Shown in pieces: positions 1-10,337 of a stretch of 39,049 bases of DNA (position 1 is its first letter; each line of letters begins with the position of its first letter). Source of the DNA: Eremomyces bilateralis CBS 781.70 (Eukaryota > Ascomycota > Dothideomycetes > Eremomycetales > Eremomycetaceae); NCBI RefSeq assembly GCF_010015585.1, contig NW_022985067.1, positions 965,453 to 1,004,501 of the forward strand, in the 5' to 3' direction. The notes under the pieces were generated by a model that was not told where the DNA came from, ran no database searches, and saw only the letters and a program-made list of their open reading frames with translations. The translations under genes were made by a program, and so were the position numbers.

Positions 1-159
1 AAGAAGGTTCGGATAGATCCCAATGTTAAGTTCGCACAGATTAAAGAGATCAAAGTAGCGCAAGAGGCTGTACGGCTTCTGGAGGCAAATACTATACTAG
101 AACAGAGTATTCCCGTGGCTGAAACTATACCAGACGCTCCCCAAGATGCTGTACAATAG
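1..159 (+). CDS. C-terminal tail of a probable DNA transposase (partial)
   Basis: An open frame enters from the left edge and stops at a TAG at 157-159, giving 52 residues. It is rich in charged residues and has a KKVRIDP stretch near its start followed by a helical, Glu/Lys-rich tail. This resembles the basic tail after the DDE domain of Fot1/pogo-type transposases, but no catalytic motif lies inside the window, so the assignment is a guess from composition and from the transposon-rich setting. It could equally be the end of an unrelated nuclear protein. Confidence 0.3.
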   Translation, partial: KKVRIDPNVKFAQIKEIKVAQEAVRLLEANTILEQSIPVAETIPDAPQDAVQ

Positions 160-232
160 TCCTATGGTTTGAATTTTCAATATAATTACGTGGTGGTAGA
201 GATGTCACGGTTTTCATGATGGTGGCTAAGAT

Positions 233-289
233 GGTGATACTGGCCAAGTAGGTGGTTGGCCAACAGGCAGGGGTTCGAACTTAGTCACC
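233..289 (+). repeat. tRNA-like hairpin with A- and B-box motifs (possible SINE head)
   Basis: TGGCCAAGTAGG at 241-252 fits the pol III A box (TRGCNNAGYNGG) exactly, and GGTTCGAAC at 272-280 fits the core of a B box. GGTGAT at 233-238 can pair with GTCACC at 284-289 as an acceptor-like stem, and TGGCCAA/TTGGCCA at 241-262 forms a D-arm-like hairpin. The A-to-B distance is about 12 nt shorter than in a tRNA and no anticodon arm is visible. It is therefore not a working tRNA. It may be a tRNA-derived SINE head, a tRNA relic or chance. Confidence 0.3.
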
Positions 290-1469
290 TACAAAGTGGC
301 TTGCCCGGCTCTAATCCGGCCCAGCCAATAAACACATCCAATTGCCTAGAAAGCAAAAAACAAAAACATAACTACTGCAATAGGAGTTCCCCTAAAATCT
401 CCCAGCTGCACACCGCCGAAAGTCGTGGGCCCGTCGAACAATACTCCCTCCCACCACTGTAAAAGTGGTAAAGACACCGTGTTCCCCCTTCGAAGAGGCC
501 CGGGGCGTAGATGTAGACCCTGATGGTAGGATCCCCTGACGACCGTGCCGTGGATCGCAAGCTGCAATCTGTTTCAAGTCCGCCGTCCCCCTCTTTAGTC
601 GCTGTACCTTCTTCGGCCCCTCGCTCTCAGTCATAGTCTTAGACGCAGTCTACAGTGCTCTCCTTCAGTTACAATTTCATCGGCTCAGTCGTAGCCCACG
701 TAATCAATCCTCCAAAGGCTGCAGAATTCCTATATCTTTATCACTAGGCCTTCGTGCGGTTCAGGAGGTTGTGGCCTGTGGCCATTTGGTCAATGTGGTG
801 CGGGAGATCTGGGAAGCTCCAGTAACATCTCCACTGGTTCAGCTACAAGGACTAGTAAATAGTGCCTTCATATTGGCAAACCTACCTCGCTTAAGGTAGG
901 CGGCTGCAGAAAGGGATGGGAAAACTAGACTCGACGAAGAGCTGCCTCGAAAGCGCTATGTTCGCTCATAGGTACTTATGTCCGGAAGAGCCTGTATTCG
1001 ATTTGGTCCAGGATTCGTATAATCTCGTTGTCATGATGAATACGTTATCTTAATGTCGCCTCTTCTGTACTTCATTCTTAATTGCTTGCCGCTTTCTCTT
1101 GGAAGCGCGCGCAAACCCCACTTTTCGAGACCTGCGCTTTGGTTTCTTATCTAGTTGGAGCCGTACTAAATAACTGGCGATCGGCATGTTTCGACTCCTC
1201 CCAGCTTTCTCAATATCCCACGTCGATCTCCAGAGATATACGCCGCGCCTGCACATATCTTCCCACCTGTCAGTATTCACTAGGGGTAATAGGCAGCGGT
1301 CAAGTAAGATAACAAGTCCTACACTCCCAACTGAGGGGGCCCCTTTTGGCGCAGTGGACTTTCAACAGTAAGCCATCGTTTCGGAATCCAGTATGCCCTG
1401 TACGTTACAGCCTTGAAGCAGAGTGACTTCATCCCTTCAACACTCTTCAGCCAGCATCGATGGGTAGAA
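290..1469. other. Non-coding or degraded stretch
   Basis: No reading frame here has convincing splice sites, start context or a recognisable domain. Short frames on the minus strand (372-560 and 1050-1280; the latter is rich in Lys/Arg near its end) may be decayed transposon sequence, but I could not place them in a family. Confidence 0.4.
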
Positions 1470-3169
1470 TCAAGTGGATTTCAGCACGGGAGCCTTCATC
1501 ACGGGAGCCGACGTCCCTGTGGTGCTGTTCCCGGGGGTGGAGCTAGAGACGTCCATCGGAGCGAATGTCAGATCCCACATGCCCATAACCTCAGCACCGT
1601 GACCATCGCCGTGACCAGCCCCCTCATCTCTCGAACGGTGTGAATGTCCTCCCATCCCCTCCATCCCGTCGGTAGTGGCTCCTTGTGTTCGGCTGTTTAA
1701 ACCTGTTAGCTCCAACTGGTCGAGGAATCTATCAACAAGAGAACAAAAATCTTACAGAGGGTGGAGTTTAAGGTCATAGACGGCCGTCATGGTGATGTAG
1801 TCTCCTTTCTTGACAGGAATTGGCTCCGCGCACCGGGTCATATTAGAGATGGTCTCCCATTTCTCGCCGTTGAGCTCCATGGTGCCGCTAGCGCCACCAT
1901 ATGTGGCTTTGCTGGTGCACACCTCCTTATCGTTAACGAGGAGAATCATCGAGACTCCGCCGTCGTGCAAGTGGCCCTCTGATTTGGTCGCATTATTAGC
2001 ACGGTTTTAGCAGACGAAGAACAAAGGTCCGGATTGGCAACTCACTCCCATTGATGATGTATCCGTCTTCATAGATTGCGAATTTGTCGCTCGTCGTCCG
2101 CGACTCACCGGCAGTGTCAAGTTTGATCTCACGGCCCGCGCAGCCAGCGACGCTCATCAACTTAGTCTTCGTGTCGGGGCCAATTTTCCCCGGCATGTAC
2201 TCCAAATTCATGGACAAGTACACCTCTTGCGGTTCGTCCTTGTAGTTGACAAGGTCTGACTGAATGGTGATCATCGCATCAGCAGGGAGATAGTAACCGC
2301 TCTCGAACTTTCCATCCTTGTCTGAGTAGTAAACCGGGGCGTTGCCACTATCCTCACCAACCATGAGGAAGGGGGAACCCGGAAGGATACCAAGCTGGCG
2401 TCGGCGGTGAGAATGACTGTGTTCATCAGATGCTGCTCCCGCAGAAGATGACGTGGGTGTGGTAGCCGACCCTGATGTATCGTATTAACGTCCATTCAAA
2501 AAATACCACGGGGGCTGCTAGCTGATACAGGAATAGCTGGGATGCCTTACCTGAACCAGTGGCCTCATCAGTGCTTGATGCTCCAAAGAGTCCTGCCAAT
2601 TCAGAGGAGCCACCATCATCACCTGAGCCACCAAATATAGACAACCAAGACGGACCGCCTGAACTACCTAAACTGCCTAAACCGGCAAAAAAGTCCGTTA
2701 AACCCGAAGCAGGCTTAGCATTAGGGTCAATCGTCGGCGTATCACACTCCGCGACCCAAGAAGTGCTCTCCTTGTTCGTGAACGACAGCATGTGGTGGGT
2801 GTACACACCGGTCTCGACTCCAATAGGCTCGCCATTGGCCGACGTGAGTTTGATCTGCCCAAAGAGGACAGACGCGTCCTTTGGGAAGCCCTCATTCAGG
2901 ACTGACATGAACGTCTCGCCTCGTGGGTCCATAGAGATGGTTCCGAAGGGCTTATCAGCGTTGCCAGGAAGCATCGTGATAGGCCCCCAGGTGATGACGG
3001 TGCGCTTTGCGTCGGGTCGGATGACAGGGGTCTCTTCGGTACTGTTGACGACGGGGAGAGTATCCAAGAACATGCTGAGGAGACCGCTGAGCTGCCGTTT
3101 GCTCTGGGGATTGCTAGCCGGCGCAGCCGAAGCCAGCAAAGGAAGGGAAAAGAGAATGAGTGACTTCAT
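1470..3169 (-). CDS. Secreted PHM/DBM-like copper type II monooxygenase-like protein
   Basis: Four exons (3169-2551, 2471-2046, 1978-1756, 1692-1470) joined by GT-AG introns of 79, 67 and 63 nt give a 496-residue protein. A signal peptide covers about residues 1-16. A KR at about 24-25 and an RRR in the linker look like Kex2 sites. A low-complexity Gly/Ser linker separates two halves. The first half has HHM-x2-F at about 125-130, matching the PROSITE pattern for copper type II ascorbate-dependent monooxygenases except that its final Cys is Asn. The second half has GHLHDGG at about 350 (an H-x-H pair) and, after a His-rich stretch, EVMGM at about 457-461. This order, HH then H-x-H then Met, is that of the CuH and CuM ligands in peptidylglycine and dopamine hydroxylases. 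The family call rests on these motifs. Substrate and activity are unknown. The acceptor of the last intron was chosen because it is the one that keeps the His/Met C-terminus in frame. Confidence 0.75.
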
Positions 3170-4471
3170 TATGACTAGAAGATGACAGGACTAGAAACTG
3201 GATAGACCAACAAGGAACGACTGGGGAGCGAAGACAAACTTGTTTGGAGGATCCACCTACTTATATCTAACAAATGCTGTGGCAGCAAAGGAATCAAGAT
3301 ATATTGTGGGGTTCATCTACCTACCCCCTTCTAAATATCAAGCTAGACTCATAACGCGCAAGTATGCACTGTTGAGTGTTGACTATGGAAGAGCGTCATC
3401 CAGCGTCCTGCGAGAAATATTCCGAATGTGACGTTGCGACGTTGGTGGAGCCGCATCTCCATCCTTTTAATCACAGATCTCCCCAGGCGTATCTAGTCCT
3501 AGTTGGACCAATCAGATTCGAGAGTCAGCATATATATGTGAGAACGAATGTCGCGAGATCTTGATAGGGCAAAGCAAGCTTTCATTATTAATTCATTTAT
3601 TTACAGTGAGGAACGTGTCGCAAGATGCCCCTGCTGGTTTCAACTGATTGATTGATTGATTCCAGCACCCGTTCGGGCCAACATCGGTTAGCCCACGTGG
3701 GGAACTAGGTGCCTAAGTACCATTTGCCTTTGCCCTAACTAGTGACCCGTATGCTTGGAATCTTAAGTTCTGAGCGCTATGCCCTATTAAGGCAGATGCT
3801 AGGAATACCTAAAAGAGTACTCCGCACTTTACTTAGGACAAGTTCATCCGGACCTGCGTCGAACTGGACACCTTTGATATGCCAAATGAAGTAAGAGAGT
3901 GAGTATTATTGAATTATTAATTGTATCATCCAAAGTCTCCAATTTTTTGGCGGAAAATGGGCAGGAAAACGACCCCATAGAGCTGATTAAAGCACGGAAT
4001 ATGGCACTCGCTATAAGGGGGGATTGCTTCCTGCACCCCAAAAATGGCATAGAATTATCATTTCAGAGATATAGAAGCATTCTACGGTGAAAGATTTGCA
4101 CAAGTCGATACTCGAAACCCCCTTTTTGAGTCTCAGAATGTGCGCAGAGAGCGTCCTAAGCGTGTTACAGGCCTGCAGCAGAGACGGCTTCAAACGCTTA
4201 GAAAAGACTTAGCCCCCGCAAGAGTCAGCGACGTTAGTAGAAGATAGGCCTAACAGCTTTTTGAAGAATAAGATGCCGTCTGATGATCATGATCACGATA
4301 CATACTCAGTTTATGTAATTTTATCACGCTAGTAAGAGTTGGGCTAGCGTTGGGGACAAATCTAACCAGCCAAATTTCCATTGCTTCAAGTGAATGTCAA
4401 ATCTGCTATTCATTACCGGTCCGTGAAGAAATGAAACCAAAAATACGCTCCCCTTCCCATCCGTAAGCCTC
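3170..4471. other. Intergenic region with a short dispersed repeat
   Basis: No gene is supported. A GATT tetranucleotide run occurs near 3645-3660. The 29-nt block 3618-3646 recurs at 11561-11589 with four mismatches, so part of this stretch is probably repeat-derived. Confidence 0.4.
3255..3270 (-). promoter_or_regulatory. TATA-like element upstream of the copper monooxygenase-like gene
   Basis: On the minus strand the sequence GATATAAGTAGG lies about 90 nt upstream of the ATG at 3169, a usual place for a fungal TATA box. This is a position and composition argument only. Confidence 0.3.
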
Positions 4472-5470
4472 TCACAACTCAAACTTCTGCCCCACAAGCT
4501 CCTCACTCAACGTCCACAACCTCGTCGCATCCGCCGGATCCTTCGCCCAGGCATTCTGCTGCTCCACCACGCAATCCGCCAAATACTTCCCACTCTCACT
4601 CTCCATCCTCGGATCCAACGCCGCCACCAACGTTGTCGCGCATCCTTCCTCTCTGTTCTTCAGCGGGTCGACCTCGAACCCATACGAGCGCGTCAACTCG
4701 CCAATGTTCCTAATTTACTCCTGGGTAAGGTTGGCCCCGAGGCTTGTCTCGTAAACACTTCCCGGATGCACGCTAATCGCGACGAGGCCCTTCGTGGCCC
4801 CCCGATTTGCGAGCTCTATGCTAAAGAGGATATTGGCGGTCTTGCTCTGCCCGTAACTATCCCAGGCATTATACGCCTTGCCGTCGGAGAAGTTGTAGTC
4901 GTCGAATCGGACTGGGCCGCATTTGTGCCCGGAGCTGCTGAGGTTGACGATACGGCTGCCGTTGCCGGCGGCGAGGAGCAGAGGCGTGAGGAGAGTGGTG
5001 AAGAGGAAGTGGCCCACGTGGTTCGCGGCGAATTGGTACTCGACGCCAGATTTGCTGAGCGTGAAGTTCGCGACTGCCATCACGCCCGCGTTGTTGATGA
5101 GTACGTCGAGTTTAGGGGTTTGTGACTGGATCGCCGAGGCGGCGGCGCGGACGGAGTCGTAGTCTGCGAGGTCGAGGTTCACGAAGACGGCTTTAATACA
5201 CGGGTCAATCGCGTGGATCTTCTGGATGACGCTGGTGACTTTGGATTCGCTGCGCGCGCGAGGAGGAAGATGGTGGCGGGGTGCCCGTGGGCCAGGGAGG
5301 TGGCGGTGGTGGCTCCGATACCATTCTCGCTGGTGCCAGTGATAGCGACTGTTGATGTCAATATAGGGTTCGGGATCATGCAGGGAATACTTACAGGTTC
5401 TGCCTCTAACCTGCTCTGGGAATGTCTCGACGACCTGCTGGCCGGTTGTGTGGAAACCGAATTGAGTCAT
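4472..5470 (-). pseudogene. Short-chain dehydrogenase/reductase pseudogene
   Basis: Starting at the ATG at 5470, exon 1 (to 5395), a 46-nt intron (5394-5349) and a second exon encode an SDR of about 320 residues. It has the cofactor-binding start AITGTSENGIG (TGxxxGIG), the NNAGVM motif, an NLSSSGH segment with the catalytic Ser, and YGQSK, the active-site Y-x3-K. Two lesions break it: a two-base excess in a GC dinucleotide run at about 5251-5261 shifts the frame between the cofactor site and the rest, and an in-frame TAA lies at 4715-4717, about 80 codons before the family's normal C-terminus, which continues recognisably to the TGA at 4472. The N-terminus resembles the WW-domain-oxidoreductase/retinol-dehydrogenase-like fungal SDRs. 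A sequencing error in the GC run is possible, but the separate stop still argues for a pseudogene. Confidence 0.75.
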
Positions 5471-5599
5471 CTTGACCGTAGTTCTCGGTAGTAACAATAG
5501 TTCAGTTCGACTGATCTGGTTATTGAAGATTAGGCTCAATTGTGAAATGGTAGTTATGACTTTGTTAGTTTGTCCTGATGATGAGTCTGAAACCAATTA

Positions 5600-6139
5600 A
5601 GATATTGACGCGATTCCTACGACCTTATATACTTCTCCTACATCTCTACTGGGTAAGTCTCCAATGATACTAGTGAGATGAGACGGTTAGCCAATATAGA
5701 GCAGGTCGATGGAGGTATGCAAGTTATCTTAACTCCTGTGGGAAGGAATAGAACATTATTGTTGCGATCAGGGGCTCTGTAGTCTGTTCGGCCGTATTTA
5801 ATGCTCTAGAACCCGTAACTCCGGATATCCCTTCTTTAATACTGTCCCGAGTCGAAAGAGAAGGTTAGACGAAGGGGGGAGAGAGAGAGATTCATACGCC
5901 CGTCAGGCCTCTCGGCGAGGCCCATGTGTTAGACGAAGGGAGGAGGGAGGTCGGAGTTTAGTGGCACCAGTCACCGGGCACCGGGCACATGGCGATGGTT
6001 TAAATCCAGACCAACGAGACTGCCAAACTTGATCAGATAACTAATTAAGGCTAGTGAGATTTTCACCCGCGCTAGCTATTATTAGTTGAAATTAAATGAT
6101 AAATTGGGTCCAGCGCATGTTTCCGCTTCTTTAGTTCTT
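5600..6139. other. Intergenic region
   Basis: No gene seen. A GTTAGACGAAGG motif occurs twice (near 5863 and 5929) next to GA-rich tracts. Nothing else is recognisable. Confidence 0.35.
5619..5628 (-). promoter_or_regulatory. TATA-like box upstream of the SDR pseudogene
   Basis: GTATATAAGG is read on the minus strand about 150 nt upstream of the ATG at 5470. It suggests a once-active promoter. Confidence 0.3.
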
Positions 6140-6450
6140 TTTCTCATAGATCTCAGCATAGAAGGTATTGCTCTCCCTCTAGATTGTCTCTACGCTTCCT
6201 ATGAAGAAGCCTACAATGCTCTCAAGATCTATAGTATGTAACATGGTTACGGCTTCCTACTCAAACGGAGCAGACCTCACCATTCTGATGTGAAGACGCG
6301 ATATTACTATCACTGTGATCGATCCGGAAACTATCAGTCAAGAGCAAGAATTCTAAGCATAATAACACGTTCAGCAGGATGTCCTTCTAAACTTGTCATT
6401 TTCAAGACAAAGGGCGATGACCAAAGAGGTTCTGGATAAGCATCATGACC
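6140..6450 (+). pseudogene. Relic of a FAR1-type DNA-binding domain from a MULE-like transposase
   Basis: One plus-strand frame reads SYEEAYNALKIYSM, then an in-frame TAA, then HGYGFLLKRSRPHHSD, KTRYYYHCDRSGNYQS and a GCPSKLVIFK block. The order of E-A-x-x-A-L, HGYGF, Y-x-CDR-x-G and GCP-x-K-L matches the zinc-binding FAR1/WRKY-GCM1 N-terminal domain common in Aspergillus Mutator-like transposases. The stop replaces a residue that would fit Gln (CAA to TAA). The frame ends at a second stop at 6437-6439. Only this domain is left; no DDE core is visible downstream. Confidence 0.6.
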
Positions 6451-6456
6451 ATCCCC

Positions 6457-6532
6457 GATGATGATGATGATGATGATGATGAAGAAGGAGAAGAAGAGGA
6501 GGAGGAGAAGGAGGAAGAAGAAGAAGGAGAAG
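6457..6532 (+). repeat. GAT microsatellite running into a GAA/GGA polypurine tract
   Basis: About eight GAT units are followed by some 50 nt of nearly pure purine (GAA, GAG, GGA). The minus strand is the complementary polypyrimidine tract. An open frame through it encodes poly-Asp/poly-Glu but has no supporting domain, so I do not call a gene. Such tracts can form triplex or H-DNA. Confidence 0.7.
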
Positions 6533-6799
6533 ATTATGGGCAAGAGCGCGTGCCCCGTTGTGCTCTCGGTGGTCGGCGACGGAAAGCTGGAGTACACGGG
6601 GGACGTGAACGCCGTGGAGGGGACTACGGCTGTGGCTCAGCATGTTCGCGCTGCTTTGATCCCCACCCAGCGGAGTATGTTTGACCCTAGGTTACCTTGC
6701 GCGAGGTGTAACCATGTGATTAGCTCCGTATGTGGAAGACGTATAGGTAAAATTCTCCTAAGAAAACCGTATTCCTTTCCAGTAGTTGGCTAATTCGGG
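6533..6799. other. Unassigned spacer
   Basis: An open plus frame follows the repeat for about 60 codons with fairly good codon use, but I recognise no domain, start or stop structure. It could be a gene remnant. Confidence 0.25.
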
Positions 6800-8424
6800 T
6801 TAGGTAGGTGTGCTGGGGTCTTGAGTACGAATGTTGCTATATACAGAAAGAAATAGCTGCTTCACTATCAACGCCGCAGGGTAGGTTCGCTCAATTGTTT
6901 CCAGGAGATGAAGGCAGCAGGAAAGTCGCCTTTCTCCCAGCTCCCTCTTATATAGTTCTGTAGACTTTAGTGCCGAAATAGAGATGAGCATAGCCGGCAT
7001 AATTAGAGGTACCACTGTCGGAGGAACGTATGCGATAGTATCGTCGTCATGATATGACTGGACTGTCGTGATGATTCCGTCCGCCGCTGTTTCGGCCATC
7101 TCCTTGTCGCCACTGAGCTGACATATTGCGATCATCGCCGCATTCTGACAGAGCCGTAAGTGACGGTAGCAAAGCGAGAGTAGTAGACTTGAACAGATGT
7201 CTTCTTGGACTTGGAGGCTGTCTTTGACACGGTTTGAGAAGACGGGAGGCTCGGTGGTCCTGGACGAGAGAAACTGACGCAACATATTCGCGGCTGTGAC
7301 TGAGGTTCTCCACATCTTCTCGAACCCCTCTGCCTCTGCTTCGGAATAAACGCTGTTGCCTTGGAGTTTCACGTCTTGAAAGCGACATTCGGCCATGAGG
7401 GGCAAAGTGGTGCTACGCGCTGCTTCATCGAGACGCAAAGGCCTTCCCATGCTGTAAGACAGCCATGTGTCTCGAAGCATACAGCAGTGCCACGCGTTTC
7501 TCCAGACATGATACTCCGCCCTGAAGATTTGCCGGGCATCAGGCATAGGTGTGCGATGAAGACCAAGGGTCTGAGAGATGCTAAAAGCAATGCCCGACCA
7601 GTACCAAGACTGCTTGATGTCCTCGGCATCGTCGAACCAGAAGCTAAGCAGGAGGGCGGACTGGACGAGAACGAGTTTATCATTCTCGCCACCTAGTTCG
7701 AAAAGAACATTCCCTCGAGTGACGAATGACGCTTTAGTTTCCTTGTCGGAACATGCGGGGACGTAGCTTGCACTGACTGAAAACATACTCCATAAGAGAA
7801 GCAAATTCAATCTACCTAGCCCTCCACTCGCGTGATCTCGTAAGAAGGAGGGTCCATCGAGGACTGGAAATATGGGGTGGACAAAGCGGAAATAGGCTGC
7901 GAGAAGGTCATTACTTTCGGTCGGCAGCTCGAAGCAACCCTTGAGCCAGAGGTATTCCAGATCCTCTGGATTGAGGGCTGCGTCAGCCCTACCGTTGATG
8001 GTAATGTGGCGACGTTTTGGACTTTCTGGTCTCAACATATCGAATATCGCACCATAGCCACTTTCGCCAACATATATCGATGTTGTTCTGGAACTTGGCT
8101 GCGTAACGACAGATGCGACAATTCTGGTTTGATCAAGCTGGGAAACAGACCTCGAGATATCCACAGTATCAGGAGGAGCCTTTTCTTCGGGATTGACGTT
8201 CTCATTCTTCTTGTTCCTATTCGTGGACCTGTGCGCAAGGTCAATGAATCGTATTGAGAATAGAATAAGGTGAAAACTAACCTATATGGTTTCCGAGTCC
8301 GAGGCGTGCACTCTGAGCGGTACTCCCGGCAATTCGAGCATGGACTCGTAGTCGTATCCAAGTCACAACGGATCTTGCGCTCGTGACATGTCGAGCACAC
8401 ATTTATCGCACGTTTCCGTGCCAT
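6800..8424 (-). CDS. Zn2Cys6 transcription factor with fungal-specific domain
   Basis: Two exons (8424-8282 and 8228-6800), joined by a 53-nt intron (GTTAGT...CACAG), encode 523 residues. Residues 10-39 form the zinc cluster with spacing C-x2-C-x6-C-x8-C-x2-C-x6-C. The middle and C-terminal parts match the fungal transcription factor regulatory domain, with the R/K-rich LGLHR region, the YHVWRNAWHCC segment and a GRPLRL motif like that of cutinase-type regulators. It is expected to bind CGG-type half sites as a dimer in the nucleus. It is divergent from the FMN oxidase at 8895, which is a likely target. All six cysteines are present and no lesion is seen. Confidence 0.9.
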
Positions 8425-8894
8425 TTTTCTTGATTAGGTTTGTTTAACCTGGTACTACTAGTAAATGCGACTCTAGAAAGAGCCGTAAAAGGTGGTGAGA
8501 TTTATATTTCTAAGATGCCGAATATACCGAAGCTGACGAGTAGGTAGCGGCTTACGGCAGCAAGGAACCACAGTGACGACGCCTTTTGATCCTTCCGACG
8601 AGTCCCGGAGGCTTAGAAAAGTAGGATCGACAGTCTGAGCTTTGGGCGCCTAAGGGATTCCAGCGCATTTCGATAAATTTGATATACTCGGTATGGCGCT
8701 TGCGTCTGTTAACTAACATAAATGCTTGATGCTCGATGGTGATTATCTATACGGTAATTTCGGTATATTGCTCCTTGGTTTTCATTGACTTGAGATGCAT
8801 GCTAGATGCTGGACGGTGACTATATATACTCCTGTCTTGCCATCACCTTTCAGAGATATGCTTCATCATCTTCTAATTCCAATTCATTTCAAGG
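8425..8894. promoter_or_regulatory. Shared divergent promoter with imperfect direct repeats and TATA box
   Basis: This 470-bp gap separates the divergent starts at 8424 (-) and 8895 (+). A 32-nt segment at 8721-8752 recurs at 8798-8829 with about six mismatches, both copies carrying GATGCT and GGTGA. The second copy ends in TATATATAC at 8821-8829, about 65 nt before the oxidase ATG, which is a good TATA position. The repeats may be regulator sites. Their link to the neighbouring Zn2Cys6 protein is inference. Confidence 0.45.
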
Positions 8895-10337
8895 ATGAGA
8901 CTGCAACTTATTGCCGCTTGCTTTGCGGCAAGTGGCTTGCCCTTGGTAGCGGCGCAAACGGCGCAAGAACTTCTTAATTCAGTGTTAAACCCCGACCCAG
9001 GCTCATCAACCTATGCATCCTACTCGACGGAGATCTATTATAATGCGACTCTTTACAACCAGACAACCCAAATTTCGACCAGCTACTACAAGCTGGAAGC
9101 TTCCGCCAAGCTACGGCTGCCTCCAGCTGCGTACGATTATGCCGCAGGTGGTGCTGGATTGGAAACGACCGTTGCAGCGAATCGAGCGGCTTTTGACAAT
9201 GTCAGTGTCACATAGCTTCATATCACCACCTCAATACTAACTATTGTTAGTGGAGCATCGTTCCTCGAGTAATGCGTAACATACTCCCGAAGCGGAACCT
9301 TACCACTACGCTCTTCGGCAAGAGTCTACCGGCACCCATCGTCATGGCTCCCGTGGGAGTGCAGACGATGTTTCATCCGGATGGAGAGCGTGCCACAGCA
9401 AGTGTATTTGGGGAGCTAGGACTGCCGTATACCTTGAGTACAGCATCTAGTACCGGCTTTGTAGACGTCGCTGAGGCCAATGGGGACAATCCGAGATGGT
9501 ATCAGCTTTACTGGCCCACCGACGACGACCTGACCAGATCTTATCTAAAGTCGGCAAAGGAGAACGGATACGACGTTCTGGTTGTGACGGTGGACACTTG
9601 GGACTTAGGGTGGAGAACCCGCGACCTGGACCGGGGGTTCTTCCCCTTTATTCGAGGCATCGGAGTTCAAATTGGGCTCGAGGATGCCTGTGCACATGAA
9701 AAGTTGGGGTTCAACCCCTTGTCGCCCAATGCAACGGACGAACAAAAGCAGATGGCAGCACTTTATCACGTTATTTCGACATCCAGGGGGGTCTCCCCGA
9801 TATGGGAAAACCTGCCCAAACTGAGAGAATTTTGGGGCAAGGGACCAATCGTGCTTAAAGGGATACAGTCGGCAGACGATGCGAAGAAAGCTGTGGAACA
9901 TGGAGTCGACGGGATCATCGTGAGTAATGTAAGGAGAATTCTATGGATTATTTATTCTGTTTGCTAACGTGACGCAGCATGGTGGTCGCCAAATTGATGG
10001 GGCCATCGGCTCCCTTGACGCCCTATATGGAATTTCGAAAGCAGTTAAAGGCAAGATCACTATAGGCTTTGATGGCGGTATTCGTTCAGGAGCAGATATG
10101 TAAGTGTTATATGATTCTTTTGGCAGCGCCTGACCATGTTTTAGATTTAAAGCACTTGCGATTGGTGCCGACTTCGTTCAGATAGGTCGGCCAGTTCTAT
10201 GGGGGTTGGCTCATGAAGGAGCAGTCGGCGTTCGGCATGTGCTGAAATCTCTGCTTGCTGAATTCGATTTGACACTGGGTCTGTCGGGCTGTAAGAGCGT
10301 TCAGGAGTTAAACCAGTCTTTTCTCGTTGCTAGGTAA
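8895..10337 (+). CDS. Secreted FMN-dependent alpha-hydroxy-acid dehydrogenase/oxidase
   Basis: Four exons (8895-9200, 9251-9928, 9978-10099, 10145-10337) encode 432 residues of the lactate/glycolate oxidase family, which oxidises 2-hydroxy acids to 2-oxo acids using FMN. A signal peptide (about 1-20, ending LVAAQ) precedes the TIM barrel. Family marks are DYAAGGAG near the start, MAPVGVQ, WYQLYW, the catalytic-His block SNHGGRQID formed across the second splice site, FDGGIRSG and GADFVQIGRPVLWG for the FMN phosphate. The NHGGR motif is intact only after splicing, which supports the gene model. Most family members are intracellular, so the signal peptide is notable; similar secreted fungal forms are usually labelled lactate 2-monooxygenase-like. 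The substrate cannot be told. Confidence 0.9.

Noticed and set aside
2559-3185. 208-codon plus-strand frame
   Set aside because: It mirrors exon 1 of the copper monooxygenase-like gene, which has the signal peptide and the HHM motif.
6445-6684. Plus-strand frame encoding poly-Asp/poly-Glu and a basic tail
   Set aside because: It is the translation of a GAT/GAA repeat, with no domain or splice support.
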